Source of the DNA: Elgaria multicarinata webbii
Taxonomy: Eukaryota; Chordata; Lepidosauria; Squamata; Anguidae
DNA length: 64,000 nt
NCBI RefSeq assembly: GCF_023053635.1
Contig: NC_086171.1
Coordinates: 19,548,006-19,612,005 of the forward strand
Reading direction: 5' to 3'
Shown: piece after piece, positions 1-11,425 of the stretch
Numbering within the stretch: position 1 is the first letter of the stretch
How the letters are laid out: the number at the start of each line of letters is the position of its first letter
Translations under genes and position numbers: made by a program
The notes under the pieces: generated by a model
The model's input: the letters and a program-made list of their open reading frames with translations, nothing else
What the model was told of the DNA's origin: nothing
Database searches by the model: none

Positions 1-580
1 GAAACTCACTCTGCGTGTGCTCAGATACACTAAGCCCCAGAATTAAAAACAGATTCTAGGCTGAGCCCTGGAAACATAACAAGCCACCTGTACGAAACCT
101 CTCTCTCTGTTGTTCAGCCATTGCATAAGCAGGTGGGATCTTCAGTGCCAGGCATTGGCAAAGCCATCGAACAGTTGGCTGTGAGTAGGGAATACTGAAT
201 TAGTCTCCTAAAAGTCAATAGTGTAACATTTGTGCTGGCTACCCACCAATAGAATCGGTGACAGAAAAGAGAACCTAGAGTTCATTAGCCGCCTCTGCTC
301 CTTAGAATGAAGTGTTCTGAAAGAAGAAACTGTAGCACGCACACACAAGACATACCAGCGAAATGTATGTGTGGAGGTTGCATTATGATACCATCTGTGC
401 CTGTTTCTCTGCAGTCAGAACCACCAGTTTTACCAGTGAAAAAGAGGTCCTTCACTAACATTGCAATTAACGGTTACCTATGCAGCATAATGCCATAATC
501 TGAGACATATGTCTCCTACCTGATGTTCTGAACTACAGTTCCCAACAACCCAGCCAGCTCATCCATTGGGAGGATACTGC
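1..580. other. Intergenic, nothing recognised
   Basis: No coding similarity, repeat family or RNA gene that I can support. The short open frames lack codon or family signal. Confidence 0.5.
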
Positions 581-582
581 TA

Positions 583-760
583 TCAAAGGGAGGACAAGGC
601 TATTAATGGATACCACTCATGATGACTATATATTACCACCAGTGTCAGCAGTGTAGCTTACATTACCAGGTGCTGGGGAACATGAGCAGGAGGATGCTAC
701 TTGTGGACTTCCCATGGACTTCTGGTTGGTGACTGTGGGAATGGAATACTGGACTAAATA
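583..760 (+). mobile_element. CR1 LINE, 3' end fragment
   Basis: Contains the degraded phrases GGCTATTAATGG, CCAGGTGCTGGGGAACATG and GAATACTGGACTA. These match the better-kept CR1 3' ends at 5505-5820 and 61630-61980. Confidence 0.7.
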
Positions 761-767
761 AGCCAGG

Positions 768-882
768 CTTCCCCAACCTAGTACCCTCCAGATGTGGAAC
801 AACAACTCCCAGCATAGCTGGCTGGGGGATAGTGGGAGTTGTAGTCTAACACATCTGGGGGGCACCAGGTTGGGTAAAGCTC
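768..882. mobile_element. hAT-like palindromic MITE
   Basis: Imperfect inverted halves: CCCCAACCTAGTACCCTCCAG at the left and CTGGGGGGCACCAGGTTGGG at the right, with paired CAACTCCCAGCATAG and GGGAGTTGTAGTC inside. It is the same family as 26157-26287. Confidence 0.75.
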
Positions 883-970
883 AGATAAGCCTTTGGCTCT
901 TCTACGTTGATCTTCCCCCTCTCTCTTCTCTTCATTAATGCCACTTATATTAGTAGAACAGAATACATAA

Positions 971-1446
971 CTCAGTAGTAGAACATATGCTTTGTATGCA
1001 AAGGGTACCAAGTTCAATCCCAGTTAAAGGATAGCAGCTGCTGTGAAAGTTCTCTGCTTGAGAGCCTGGAAAGCCATTGCCACTGCCAGTATGCCAGAGG
1101 TTCTGAAACTGTGGTCCATGGACCACTGATGGTCCACAAATACTTCATGGAAAGATCTCAGAACAGTTGAGAACCTCTATACTTTGCTCTGATCTTCATT
1201 TTTTTCTGATGAGGATCAAGGCTGTTTTGACCAGGGCAGAATGATCAAACAGGCTAACAAGGCCCTGGTTTAGGACCTATGATTGTATGCTGGCTTTGAT
1301 GATGATGCTGGTGCTGAGGGGGGGAAATGAGAAAATATGAGTAATGTACCTTGATTTGTGTGTGTGGGGGGGAGTTTGAGAACCACAATTTTGGGCTAGA
1401 TGGACAGATAGTTTGCACTGGCATAAGGTAGCTTTCTATGTTCCTT
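971..1446 (+). mobile_element. tRNA-derived SINE split by a later insertion
   Basis: The head at 971-1094 has an A-box-like CTCAGTAGTAGAACATATGC and a B box GTTCAATCC. The tail TTGGGCTAGATGGAC and CTTTCTATGTTCC resumes at 1390-1446. The middle is foreign (see next entry). Confidence 0.65.
1095..1387 (+). mobile_element. hAT-like DNA element inserted in the SINE
   Basis: The ends are CAGAGGTTCTGAAAC and GTTTGAGAACCAC, short inverted repeats of the hAT type. There is no transposase frame, so it is non-autonomous. Exact target-site duplication cannot be fixed by eye. Confidence 0.6.
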
Positions 1447-2466
1447 TTTCTCTGATGGTGACTCCCCCATCCCTCATTCAACCCCCTCCGAAAAACCCAC
1501 CACCATATCCCATTGAAAGCCAAAAGTTTGTGGCCAGCAATGCAGAAATTATAGGAGAAATTATTTGCTCCTGTAACTCTAGAAAGTCTAGCTTAATGAG
1601 AAGGTGTGTGAATTTATCTATTTCACCTTAACCGCTTCCTGTTTTAACTGGTCATCTGTGAAAATGTGAAAGGCAGAAACAATATGTCAAGCAGTCGGAA
1701 ACTACCCAACCAGAAATATTCCAACTGAGAAAACATTAAGCATTCCCAAACAAATGACAGTGGTGCATGTTTTCTTTAATGTATTAATATCCTATGATAT
1801 ATGCCTTTTGGCAAGCAATAGCAAATTTACAATCCTGAAGGGAGAAAAAATAATACAAGCAGTGAATTTGTTCAAAACATAAGCTTTTGATGAATTCCAG
1901 TCCCTTTGCCACCTACTGTCACATTTTAAATTCTGCAACAAAACTAACTTAATTTTACTGATAGATTTTCGAGGTATTAACATGTACAGAAGCAGTTCAA
2001 ATGCCTACTCAGAATCCTCTCTGGAGGCTCCCACAACCTTTTCAGTATTCTGAAATGTATAGTTGAGGCTTGCTAATTAACTAAAGTGCTGGAAGGGTGT
2101 ACCAAATAGATGCGCAAAACGTCACTAATCCATTCTGATTTGTGATTTTTGTTTCTTTTTGATGTTGTAATTCCCAGCTCTGTCAGTCTCATTCATTAAA
2201 AAAAAAAAAAACAGCTGACAATAGCTTCAAAATCATGACTATTAAGAATCTGATTCCATGTGGCTTGTCTGCCAATGTAGTTGTGGTAATACACGGTTCC
2301 GGATGTCCCACTGCATTGAGTGTTTGGAGCTATGTGGGTGGGCCAACCACATGTATCCTTCCCACCCCCATCAACCCCCCTTACAAATTGCCCCCAAAAG
2401 AGGAAATGCATCACCAAAAAAGAGGGTACAGAGTTCCATGCAATTTGCATATATATAAACATTTGC

Positions 2467-2472
<6 letters not shown>
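1447..2472. other. Intergenic, nothing recognised
   Basis: AT-rich, with an A tract near 2198. No gene or repeat family that I can support. Confidence 0.45.

Positions 2473-2520
<48 letters not shown>
2473..2520. repeat. (TA)n microsatellite
   Basis: About 24 alternating TA units. Confidence 0.95.
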
Positions 2521-2523
<3 letters not shown>

Positions 2524-2699
2524 AGATGCAATTTTAGAAATAATTATTATAGTTTAAATTGAAATATAGTTCATCTCACTATGACTTGTTTGCCAGCCTG
2601 TTCAGGTGCTAACTCCAGATGGGCAATTTCAGGCCGCCTGCCTGTAATTTTAACCCAGAATTGTACAGGGCAGCCTTTCAAATAGGGTGTGGCTTCAAA

Positions 2700-2942
2700 C
2701 AGACAATGATTCTCTGGCAGTCCTTCAGACAGAGGGCTGTCGTCATCTCAGCTTTTAAATCTTGCTTGAAAACGTTTCTTTTCTCTAAAGCTTATAATCC
2801 GTAGTGTGACGATACCAGTTTTTATTATTAGTTTTATTGTCCCCCATGCTAGCTGGCCTTTCCCCTCCCTGTTTGTTTGTTATTGTGATTTTAGAATGTA
2901 AGCCATGTGGCAGGGTGTTTTGTATTCTGTTTTATTTTGTTT
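2700..2942 (+). mobile_element. L2-like LINE 3' tail
   Basis: Reads TTTTAAATCTTGCTTGAAAAC and on through a T-rich stretch to TTAGAATGTAAGCC, the usual pattern after the end of L2 ORF2. It ends in a trinucleotide repeat. Confidence 0.55.
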
Positions 2943-2943
2943 T

Positions 2944-2956
2944 GATGATAATAATA

Positions 2957-2990
<34 letters not shown>
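2944..2990. repeat. (GAT)n microsatellite with ATA interruptions
   Basis: GATGATAATAATAATGATG followed by uninterrupted GAT units. It probably arose from the tail of the adjoining LINE. Confidence 0.9.
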
Positions 2991-2991
<1 letters not shown>

Positions 2992-2994
2992 AGA

Positions 2995-3938
2995 GGACAC
3001 ATGACTACCCTACCCCTGGTTAGGTGAAGATCGGATAGGAAGGAAGGACCGGTGCATGTGGTTAAACCAGCATAACTAGTTGCAGGCTTCCAAAAGTTGC
3101 CATGGCAGTATGGAAAGCCACAGAAGATTAGCTCCTGCATCACTGTGGTGAAACCAGTCTTGTTGTTTCTGTGTCTGCCTTCTTTACGTTGAAAGCATGG
3201 GGGAATGTCCCACTTTAATTTCAAAAGGGACATGGATGAGGGGAGCTGAATCTTCCTTTTACCCCTGATATATCTCCCCACACTTCATCACCTTTCTCCT
3301 AGCCCTGCTTCAGTCGCAAAAGTGAGCCAGATTGGGGGGTGGGAGTGCCTGAAGTATTGGGGAGGGGGAGGGGTTTATCTTCTTGCCTGCATGCTCCTCG
3401 TGCTGTTAAATTAGGCATGCACCACTTTATATGTGACAGCTAACCTGGTGCAGTAAGTCTGGCCCTAACTCTTCAAGAGTCTGAACAAGACTTCCCTATC
3501 TTTCTTCTTTCCTTCGTTAGCACTGACTCCCTAACTTCACCTTCACATCCAGATACACCTGCTTCAACATGCTTACACTCCAGTATACGATTTCTTAGCA
3601 GCATATCCTTTCATAGCAAGAGATTGGCACATCTAATTGCCATAGATTCTATATCTTTCCAAAAGGTGTTAGCTTTAAAAATGCTCCAGTCGTTAACACT
3701 GTTTTTTAGCTGGACTGAATGATTGGCACGGCTGGCACTGAAATCCCTGAGAAAACAGCCCATTCCACCTCTGCTGTGCATGCTTACTAGATGCAGCTAG
3801 ATAGGTCACCTGAAAACTGTTAATTGTTTGTAATAAGAATATTTAAGTGTACCTCTAACCATGTGCAGAGTGTATTTTCTCAATACACATAGTTCACAGC
3901 TTTGGAATGAGGTTAGGAGAACTTGTGGTTAAGTGCAT
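2995..3938. other. Intergenic, nothing recognised
   Basis: No supported gene or repeat. A G-rich patch at 3334-3373 is the only compositional feature. Confidence 0.4.
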
Positions 3939-3939
3939 C

Positions 3940-4069
3940 CTTCTCCAACCAGGTGCCCTCTGGATGTTTTTGATTTCAACTTCCATCAGCCCCAGCCAGC
4001 ATAGCCAGTGGGAAAAATACTGGGAATTGTAGTCCAGAACATCTGAAGAATACCAGGTTGGGGAAGGAT
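3940..4069. mobile_element. hAT-like palindromic MITE
   Basis: Left end TTCTCCAACCAGGTGCCCTC; right end ATACCAGGTTGGGGAAGGA; central CAGCCCCAGCCAGCATAG. Decayed relative to 26157-26287. Confidence 0.75.
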
Positions 4070-5500
4070 GTGTAAGAAGAGAGTATAGCTTTCATTAAGC
4101 TTCCATTCTGGCATATCTGTTCCAAAATTAAGCATTTCTAATATTGCACTATCAGCTATAGATAGTGCCTAATCGAGGCTCACACCGACATATCTGGAAT
4201 AAAAGACCCGCACTGTATCTTCAAGCATTTCACTTATAGTGGATGCATAGTGCAGTGTGGCTTATGCAAAAAAATGCATTCATTCGACAAAGATGGGAAT
4301 TTTTCAAAATTATTTTTCCCTGGGCACAATGTGGCCCAAATTAAGCACTTTAAGATGTGATTGATTTCAATGGGAGCATTAAGTACATGCTTAGGTCACT
4401 CCTGCTGAAATCAATGGGACTTAAGTGCTTACGTATCATGCCCACCCCCTTTTACTTAACAACATGGGTCCTTATCCCCTTACCTCATGAAAAAACAGTT
4501 GGCATGTAACCTTTCAGTTGTTTCCACTTGAAGTTTCCAGCTTTACACAAAATGGTAATCCCTTGTATCTTTGGGTGTCACTTCTGCTGTAAACTAGCAT
4601 GATCTGAGAGGAGAATTGTGTCTGAACAGAGTGTGCAACAGCTCAATTCTCAGTCAGGTTCCTGGTGCTAATGTGAGCAGGCCTATCTCCTTTGCCCTGC
4701 CAGCCTCAAATTCTTTTCATAAACGGAGTGCCTCCTGAATAGGCAATTGCAAAAGCATATTGCTTTCTCATCTCTAATCAACATGAAATATTTAAAGACA
4801 TCATTAAAACTCATGATGCTCTTTTTCCTACAGCTTTTCCACCTGACCCCAGCACAGCAGCCATGTAATCAAATAAAAGAGATGATTATTGTGAGGCATT
4901 TAGGGAGCTTAGAGGCGAGAAATAATATGAAGGAGGAAATGGTGCAATTGAGCTTGAAACTCAAGATAACAAAATACCCAGTGTGGAAGCTAATCATCCA
5001 TTGCACAGTGGACTTAGCTGAAATTTCAGCTGAGAAAGAAAAAGCAGAGTGTTGGTAAGCGAAAGCCTAATGTGCAAGTGTGTTTGGCTCCTGTTTGCTC
5101 TCTTGGGCAACTTCCCACCATGGCCATTAGTGCTAGGAATGTTCTTATTGGCTCGAACACTTTTTTAAAAACAAAGTTGAGAATATGGTTTATGATGTAT
5201 GCCATTTAAGAAAGTATATTTATTTTAAAATACTTATTTCCCACTTCTCCATTATTTATTTAAACCAACGTGCAATTTACAACAACAACACCACGGCGGG
5301 CGGAGGGCGTGGGCGGGGACACAATCCATCTGCAATGTGGATCAGAATACTGACCTGCCTCACAGGGTTGTTCTATGTAAGGATTTCATTCTGATTTAAG
5401 CCGTGTGCTTGAAAACAACCATTGTGTCTGAAGTCTCTTTGCAATGGCCTTTTCTACATTTTTTAAAAAGAGGTCAATATAACTGGATCTTCTTCATATA
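4070..5500. other. Intergenic; weak palindromic MITE near 4330-4440
   Basis: AAGCACTTTAAG and CTTAAGTGCTTA flank an inverted pair around TTTCAATGGGAGC and AAATCAATGGGAC, typical of short reptile MITEs. A 103-codon open frame at 4747-5058 shows no family match and I do not call it a gene. Confidence 0.4.
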
Positions 5501-5504
5501 TCTG

Positions 5505-5820
5505 CTTCACGTAGTTAAACTATGGAATTCTCTACCACAAGATATAGTGATGGCCACCAATTTGGATGGCTTTAAAAGGGCATTAGATAAATTCCTGGAG
5601 GAGAAGGCTATCAAAGGCTACTAGTCCTGATGGGAATGTGCTAACGCCAGTAGCTGAGGCAGTAAGCCTATGTATACCAGTTGCTGGGGGGGAAATGGGT
5701 GTTGCATTTGTGTCCTGCTTGTGGATTCCTGTTCAACAGCTGGTTGGCCACTGTGTGAACAGAATGCTGGACTAGATGGAGCGTTGGTCTGATCCAGCAT
5801 GGCTCTTATGTTTTTATGGA
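5505..5820 (+). mobile_element. CR1 LINE, 3' end
   Basis: Encodes KLWNSLPQDIVMATNLDGFKRALDKFL, the C-terminal end of CR1 ORF2, then the 3' UTR including ATGCTGGACTAGATGG and GATCCAGCATGGCTCTTATG. Confidence 0.85.
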
Positions 5821-5861
5821 GATATGTGATGTATTGATATATAGATATAAGTGAAAAGGTT

Positions 5862-5884
5862 TGTGTGTGTGTGTGTGTGTGTGT
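5862..5884. repeat. (TG)n microsatellite
   Basis: About eleven GT units next to the L2 tail. Confidence 0.85.
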
Positions 5885-5885
5885 T

Positions 5886-6258
5886 TGTTTATTTATTTAT
5901 TGCATTTCTATACCGCCCAATAGCCGAAGCTCCCTGGACGGTTCACAAAAATTAAAACCATTCAAAGTATAAAACAACAGTATAAAACCATAATCTACAA
6001 TACAATATAAAAGCACAAGCAGGATAAAATCAGCAGCAGTGCAAAAATACAAATTTAAAATGCAAATTTAAAACAGCAAAGTTGAAATTGAATTTATAGA
6101 CTGTTAAAATGCTAAGCGAATAAAAAGGTCTTCACCTGGCGTCTAATAGAATATAGTGTAGGTGCCAAGCGAACCTCCTTAGGGAGCTCATTCCACAGCT
6201 GGGGTGCCACAGCAGAGAAGGCCCTCCTCCTGGTAGCCACCTGCCTCACTTCCTTTGG
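5886..6258 (-). mobile_element. L2 LINE, 3' end (antisense)
   Basis: Starts TTTATTTATTTATTGCATTT then ACCGCCCAATAGCCGAAGC. The minus strand further in encodes an LWNELPKEVRLA-type ORF2 terminus (6150-6258). Confidence 0.85.
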
Positions 6259-6812
6259 ATGTATACCTTGAAAAAACATGAAAGGCTTGCACAGTCTACA
6301 CTTCAGTGGGTGATCTGCCCCTTACAAGGGCTTAACTTCTAGGTTTCTTCATATAGGTTTCTTCCTCACTAAATAATTCTCCTGTCTTATGCTTTAGCAA
6401 ACCTGTCACATCTCCTTTCATTCTACCTATTGTCCTCCCTCCCTCCCTTCGTCATTGGAGGCCTTTTCTTTCTTTCTTTTAAAAGCTAAGTTTGCACATG
6501 CCCTCTTCTTTCCAGCCCCAATTATTTATTTTGTTCATTTTCTTGGGGTGGAGGAGCGTTACTCATGGCAGAAAATCTGTAGAAGTGGGTCTTGGCAAGG
6601 CAAGACAATGGTGAGACATACGACACAGCTTTGGAAGATGCTCTCACCATATGGGCAGGTTCATAAAAGAGGAGGTCTTTCAGATATCCTAGCCTTACAC
6701 TGTTTAGTGCAGGTGCTTACTTTATGGGTAAGCGCCAGCACGTTGAATTGGCCTGGAGCAGTTAAAAAACAACAACAATGGTGTAATATGGACTAAAAAA
6801 ATGTTCACAACA
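6259..6812. other. Intergenic, nothing recognised
   Basis: The open frame at 6455-6796 (113 codons) has no recognisable motif and no neighbours to support it. Confidence 0.4.
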
Positions 6813-6814
6813 AA

Positions 6815-6980
6815 AACCAATCCGGCTGATGCTTTTTGCACAAACTGCAGTTTTTGAACACTCTTCAAGGGCAGCCCCACGTAGCACACTTTGCAGTAAA
6901 CTAATCAGGAGCTGACCAGGGAGTGCATAACTGTGGCCAGATCTGCCTTCACCAGGAAGGGGTGCAGCTGGCTCACATGG
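6815..6980 (-). mobile_element. L2 LINE ORF2 internal fragment (antisense)
   Basis: TTTTTGCACAAACTGCAG and CAGCCCCACGTAGCA parallel the L2 copy at 42085-42250. It corresponds to the region just after the reverse transcriptase. Confidence 0.65.
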
Positions 6981-7121
6981 TTCTTGAGCAAGCATCACGC
7001 ACCATACTACAGATGAGTATATTCTTGCATTACACAAGATGAATATAGATATGAATAGCCTTATTTTGCACTTTTGTATTGATCTTGTGTGTATTCAATT
7101 TATATAGATGTCAAATTAATT

Positions 7122-7296
7122 TACCGTATTTTCTTCTATTGTAAGACACCAGCGATTGTAAGACGCACACTAATTTCAGTACCACCAACAGAAAAAAAAA
7201 ACACCTAAGACACACCCCAATTCTAAGACGCACCCTATTTTTAGAGATGTTTATATGGGGGGAAAAGTGTGTCTTAGAATCGAAGAAATAGAGTAA
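7122..7296. mobile_element. Palindromic MITE with CCGTATTTTCTTC ends
   Basis: The left end CCGTATTTTCTTCTATTG and right end CTTAGAATCGAAGAAATAG are inverted, and TAAGACGCAC-type words repeat inside on both strands. A flanking TA suggests a mariner-like target. The superfamily is not certain. Confidence 0.6.
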
Positions 7297-8093
7297 GTAT
7301 GTTCCTCCTGGGTTTGGTGTCTACCTTCCGAATTCTGCCTTTCCTTCTCAGCTACAGCAGAGTGAGTATCAAAGCAATTGTTTGATCATTGCATTGTGCA
7401 GCTAGATATATTGCTCAGTGCACGATGAGACGAAGACCCCCCACTGCTTGCTGAAGAGCAGTCTCAGGGAATAATGGGTACAGTAATCCAATGGCCACAT
7501 TGTTTCGCACTCAGCTGTAGTGCTTATTTCATATGATCATCTTGAAACAAGACTCGTATGCCATGGCTCTGACACTGGAATAAAAGTCTGGAAGGCTACT
7601 GCGTGGTCTCTGTTTTGGAACTATGACCTCAATCCCATTTTGCCCATGTGGATAGGCTCCTTGCAGCCCAGGGAGTACAGTTTGAAGGTGTGTGTGGGGG
7701 AAATCTCTCAGCTGTCACATGAAGTGTTCTAATTCTAATGGTGTCCAGCCTTCGGTAGTGTAATCTTCAATCATGCATGCATTCCACTGGGCAGAAGAGC
7801 GGCAAGGACAGCTGCATATCGGAGGATATTTTTCTACCTTTCAGAGAAGCCTTCGGTCATTAAACTGACTGGTAGGGCAGAGAGGTTCAAATCCGTCTCA
7901 CTCAGCAGTCGACACACAGATGCTCATTTAGTAGGCAGAGCCTGGCTTTAAGCCATTGCTCGTTGCCAAGCCATCCTTTCAAAGGTATGAGTAAGTGGTA
8001 CACAATTGGTCAAGACGAAATTGCTCATAATGGTCACTCCTGAATTGTCTTTCATTATCACTGCCAACAGCAACAACATCCTGACATCTACAT

Positions 8094-8094
<1 letters not shown>

Positions 8095-8141
<47 letters not shown>
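8095..8141. repeat. (CAT)n microsatellite (copy also at 16904-16950)
   Basis: About sixteen uninterrupted CAT units. Identical unit number in both copies is strong evidence that the duplication is an artefact. Confidence 0.95.
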
Positions 8142-8920
8142 TTTTCTTGCTTGTGGCGGTTTTTCTAGATGAATATGACAGGCTTTGCCAAGTCATGCTG
8201 TCTTTTACTGATTCAGGAATTTCCTGACTATTGAAGAAGTTTTAAGTCTATCTGTTGTTGTTGTTGTTGATTTCTTTACAAAATCGTCATTACATAGTAA
8301 CAAAATGGGTACAGTGAAGAAACATAGACTCCGGGTGACAGTATAGACACCCTAGCCTACATCAAGATGCTGGTTGTTTTCAACTATCACTGTCATTGTG
8401 CTTTGGAGGTGGCAGCATGATGGAGGAAGAACAGAAGAAGAAAACTGTAAATATCTTCTTTTTTTCCCCCCAGTGGGGAGGCACGGCACTGTCCAACCCT
8501 GCTCTCTGCCTAGCACCACCTCCGGAGAAGGGTATATGACAGAGAAACCTTTGTGCCAGCTCAATCTCAATTCTTCCAATGCAATACCAAGAGACATGCA
8601 GGAAAAAGAGATACAGAGGAATCAGTACAGGTTTACAGCTTGTCACTGTCACATTATCTGGTCCCCTTAAGGTTACTTTCATGCAGGGATGGATTTATCT
8701 GTCAGTTTCGGTTTTTTCTCTATTTCTCATTTTTCCAGTCTTAAGATTGGTTCATCCCAAACTTCGAGAAACCTTTTTAAAAAAAATTTGCAGGAACATT
8801 TGTGTTCCTTATAGGACTTGGACTACAGGCCCCTCACCGTCTTTGTCACACACACACCCTCTAGATGTTACAGCTTGTCAATAACCTTCTTAAACTGCGG
8901 TACCTAGAACTAGATACACA
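8142..8920. other. Intergenic, nothing recognised (also 16951-17729)
   Basis: Several overlapping open frames on both strands at 8352-8884 with no shared codon signal, as expected of a GC-moderate noncoding stretch. Confidence 0.4.
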
Positions 8921-8921
8921 G

Positions 8922-9116
8922 CCTGTTCAGACAATATTCTAAGCCATAGTTAGGCCACTAACCCTTTTGCAGAAAATGGTTAAACTATGGTTATGTAGCT
9001 ACCATGATTAGGAATGGTCCACACCACACTAAGTCATGGGTCACATGACATGCTAAGCCATAATGTCGATGTCAAAACGCTTAACCACCATGACTTAGCA
9101 TGTCGTCTGAACAGGG
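8922..9116. mobile_element. Hairpin MITE with CCTGTTCAGA ends (also 17731-17925)
   Basis: The left arm CCTGTTCAGACAATATTC and the right arm CATGTCGTCTGAACAGGG are inverted repeats. Inside, TTAAACTATGGTTATG and CTTAACCACCATGAC continue the pairing. Confidence 0.75.
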
Positions 9117-9577
9117 TCACAATAATCCAGATGAGGTCTGGCCAAAAATTCAATAGAATGGTACCACTATGACTTGCAATCCGGACACATTATTTCTTTT
9201 GATGTAGCCTAGAATTGCATTAGCCTCTCTAGCTGTTGCATTACACTACTGACTCATGTTTAACTTGTGATCTCCCTGAATACCTAAGATGTTTTACTAA
9301 GATGTACTACTCTGAAGCCAGATATCACCCCTGCTGTATTTTTGCACCTGATTCTTCCTACCCAAATGCAGAACTTTTTTGCTAGTTTTGGCCCAGTTCT
9401 CCATCCTGTGCCATCCCATATACCACTTCTCTCCAGGTTAATAAGAAGCCATTGATGAAAACTCTCATCCAGCTACAAATCCACCCAACAGCAGGATTTT
9501 ATACCAGCTTGCCAACAAGAATAGTATGGGAACCTATTTGATCTTGCTGATCTCAAGATATACTACATCTACAGCAT

Positions 9578-9645
9578 TCTCTATTTATTTATTTATTTAT
9601 TACATTTCTATACTGCCCAATAGCCGGAGCTCTCTGGGCGGTTCT
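9578..9645 (-). mobile_element. L2 LINE 3' terminus (antisense; also 18387-18454)
   Basis: (TATT)n followed by ATACTGCCCAATAGCCGGAG and CTCTGGGCGGTTC, the conserved L2 3' end on the minus strand. It abuts a second, sense L2 fragment, so two insertions meet here. Confidence 0.75.
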
Positions 9646-10103
9646 CTGGATCTACCAAGCAAGCAGATTGCATTGTACAAAGCCCTAAACAACTTGGGAC
9701 CATGATACCTGAGAGAGCGCCTTCTCCCCTACCAATCTGCCTGGTCACTGAAGTCATCCGAGGGCATGCTCCTGATGGTTCCACATAGACCATCCTCCGA
9801 TTGGAGTCCACCAGGGGAAGAGCCTTCAGTGTGGTGTCCCCCTTCCTATGGAATTCCCTGCCTCTGGAGCTCAGGCAGGTGCCAACTTTGTATTCCTTTC
9901 AACGCCTCCTGAAAATGATATTGTTCCAGGAAGCCTTTCTTTAATGACTAGCCACGGTTCACAATTCACCTTTAATTTTAGTTTTAAAAATCTATTTTAA
10001 GGTGTTTTATTCTGTTTTTATTGTATTTCATCTTGTACACCGCTCCGAAATTTTGAATGGGGAATGGTATATAAATATTGTAAATAAATAATAAATAAAA
10101 ATA
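9646..10103 (+). mobile_element. L2 LINE 3' end (sense; also 18455-18912)
   Basis: CTTCCTATGGAATTCCCTGCC encodes the end of ORF2 (FLWNSLP type), then GGAAGCCTTTCTTTAATGA. The tail is a T-rich 3' UTR ending in AAATAAATAATAAATAAA. Confidence 0.75.
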
Positions 10104-11190
10104 CATTTTCCTGTTGCATGGTAAGACTAGCTCTGTTACTTGCAGCAAAGTATGCTGTACCAAAGTGAGGTTGAACATAGGGGCTTATTTCATGCATACA
10201 GTAAGCATTCACATTAGCATAACATCCAAGGCAGTTAGCTGTAGAACAGCAAAGTGATTGTGCGCATGTATGAGCCAACCCAAGTGTACAGCAATCAAAT
10301 ATAGAGGAAACAATGGCGGCATGTATGAACCAACCCTTGGAAAATTATGAAGTTAGAATCATGTGATAAGGAAAGTTCATCATATCTACAGACATATCTT
10401 GCACAGTTGTCTATTAGATGGAATCTCTCTTCCAGATAAAGACAGTTAAAACAGCTGTTCTTGCCCATTGCCCATTCCCTCAAGGAGACAACTTGGTGGA
10501 ACATGCCAGGAAATTTAGTAGAAGGCTATGGAGCATTGTTGGGAGGCCTTCACTAATAGAAACGGGGAATTTAGGAGTGCTGAAGTTCCACAATTTATAG
10601 GGAGATAAAAATTTGGATAGCAGTCAATTCAGGAAAGCATTTAATCAGTCTAGTTTATTTTTATACTGAAGATTCCACTTATATCCAGATTTACATTGCA
10701 GCCAGACAGGTGCTTTCAACTCTAAAGTTAGTGCAGTGACCTTTTCCATACAATAAGCTGTTCTCCGCAAGTAGCCTGTTGCAATCAAATACCAGCAATT
10801 GTACAGCCTTTTTTTCTTTTTGCATGATACGTGAGCTATATCATTCCTGAAACCCCTTGCTATAAATTTGAATTTTCCATTAACAGTTGGCAGCTTGAAG
10901 TCAGTAATAGTCTTCACCTTCAGCTGTTACAAAAGAATAGCTGGGGCTTAAGAGAGAATTTTCTGCTGGGGGTTGGGTGGGAGGTCAGCAAAGCAAGATA
11001 ATAACATGCATGTTATACAAGTAATTCAGGAAGAATTCACAATTTTATGATTACAATGAACTGAGCTACCCCTTATTTTTTCTGGCAGCTTGTATGGTGA
11101 AGGAGGAATATGTTCTGATGTTCCATCCAAGTATAGTAGTAGGCATCTCTTATCTAAACATCTCCATCACGATAACTGATCACCACTGGA
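10104..11190. other. Intergenic, nothing recognised (also 18913-19999)
   Basis: No supported gene or repeat. Confidence 0.4.
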
Positions 11191-11191
11191 A

Positions 11192-11425
11192 AGCCAATGT
11201 GGTGTAGTGGCTAGAGTGTTGAGCTAGGCTTGGGAAGATCTGGCCTTCAGTCCCAATAATGAAAATCACTAGGTGGCTTTGGGCCAGTCACTGATTCACA
11301 TCCTAACCTACCTCACCAGGTTGCTGTGATGATAAAATGGAGAGGAGGAGGATCATGTATGCTGCCTTGGGCTCCTTGGAGGAAAGGTGGGATGGAAATG
11401 TAACAAATACATCAATAAATAAACC
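11192..11425 (+). mobile_element. tRNA-derived SINE (also 20001-20234)
   Basis: Head GTGGTGTAGTGGCTAGAGTG; middle GGGCCAGTCACTGATTCACA and CCTACCTCACCAGG; tail GCTCCTTGGAGGAAAGGTGG, ending in an A/T-rich simple repeat. The complete layout is of a tRNA head with an L2-like tail. Confidence 0.8.

Noticed and set aside
4747-5058. 103-codon frame beginning with a hydrophobic stretch like a signal peptide
   Set aside because: No recognised family, no splice partners, no conserved motif; compatible with chance.
8006-8227. Open frame with a long polyhistidine run (repeated at 16815-17036)
   Set aside because: The run is the (CAT)n microsatellite read in one frame; no flanking coding signal.
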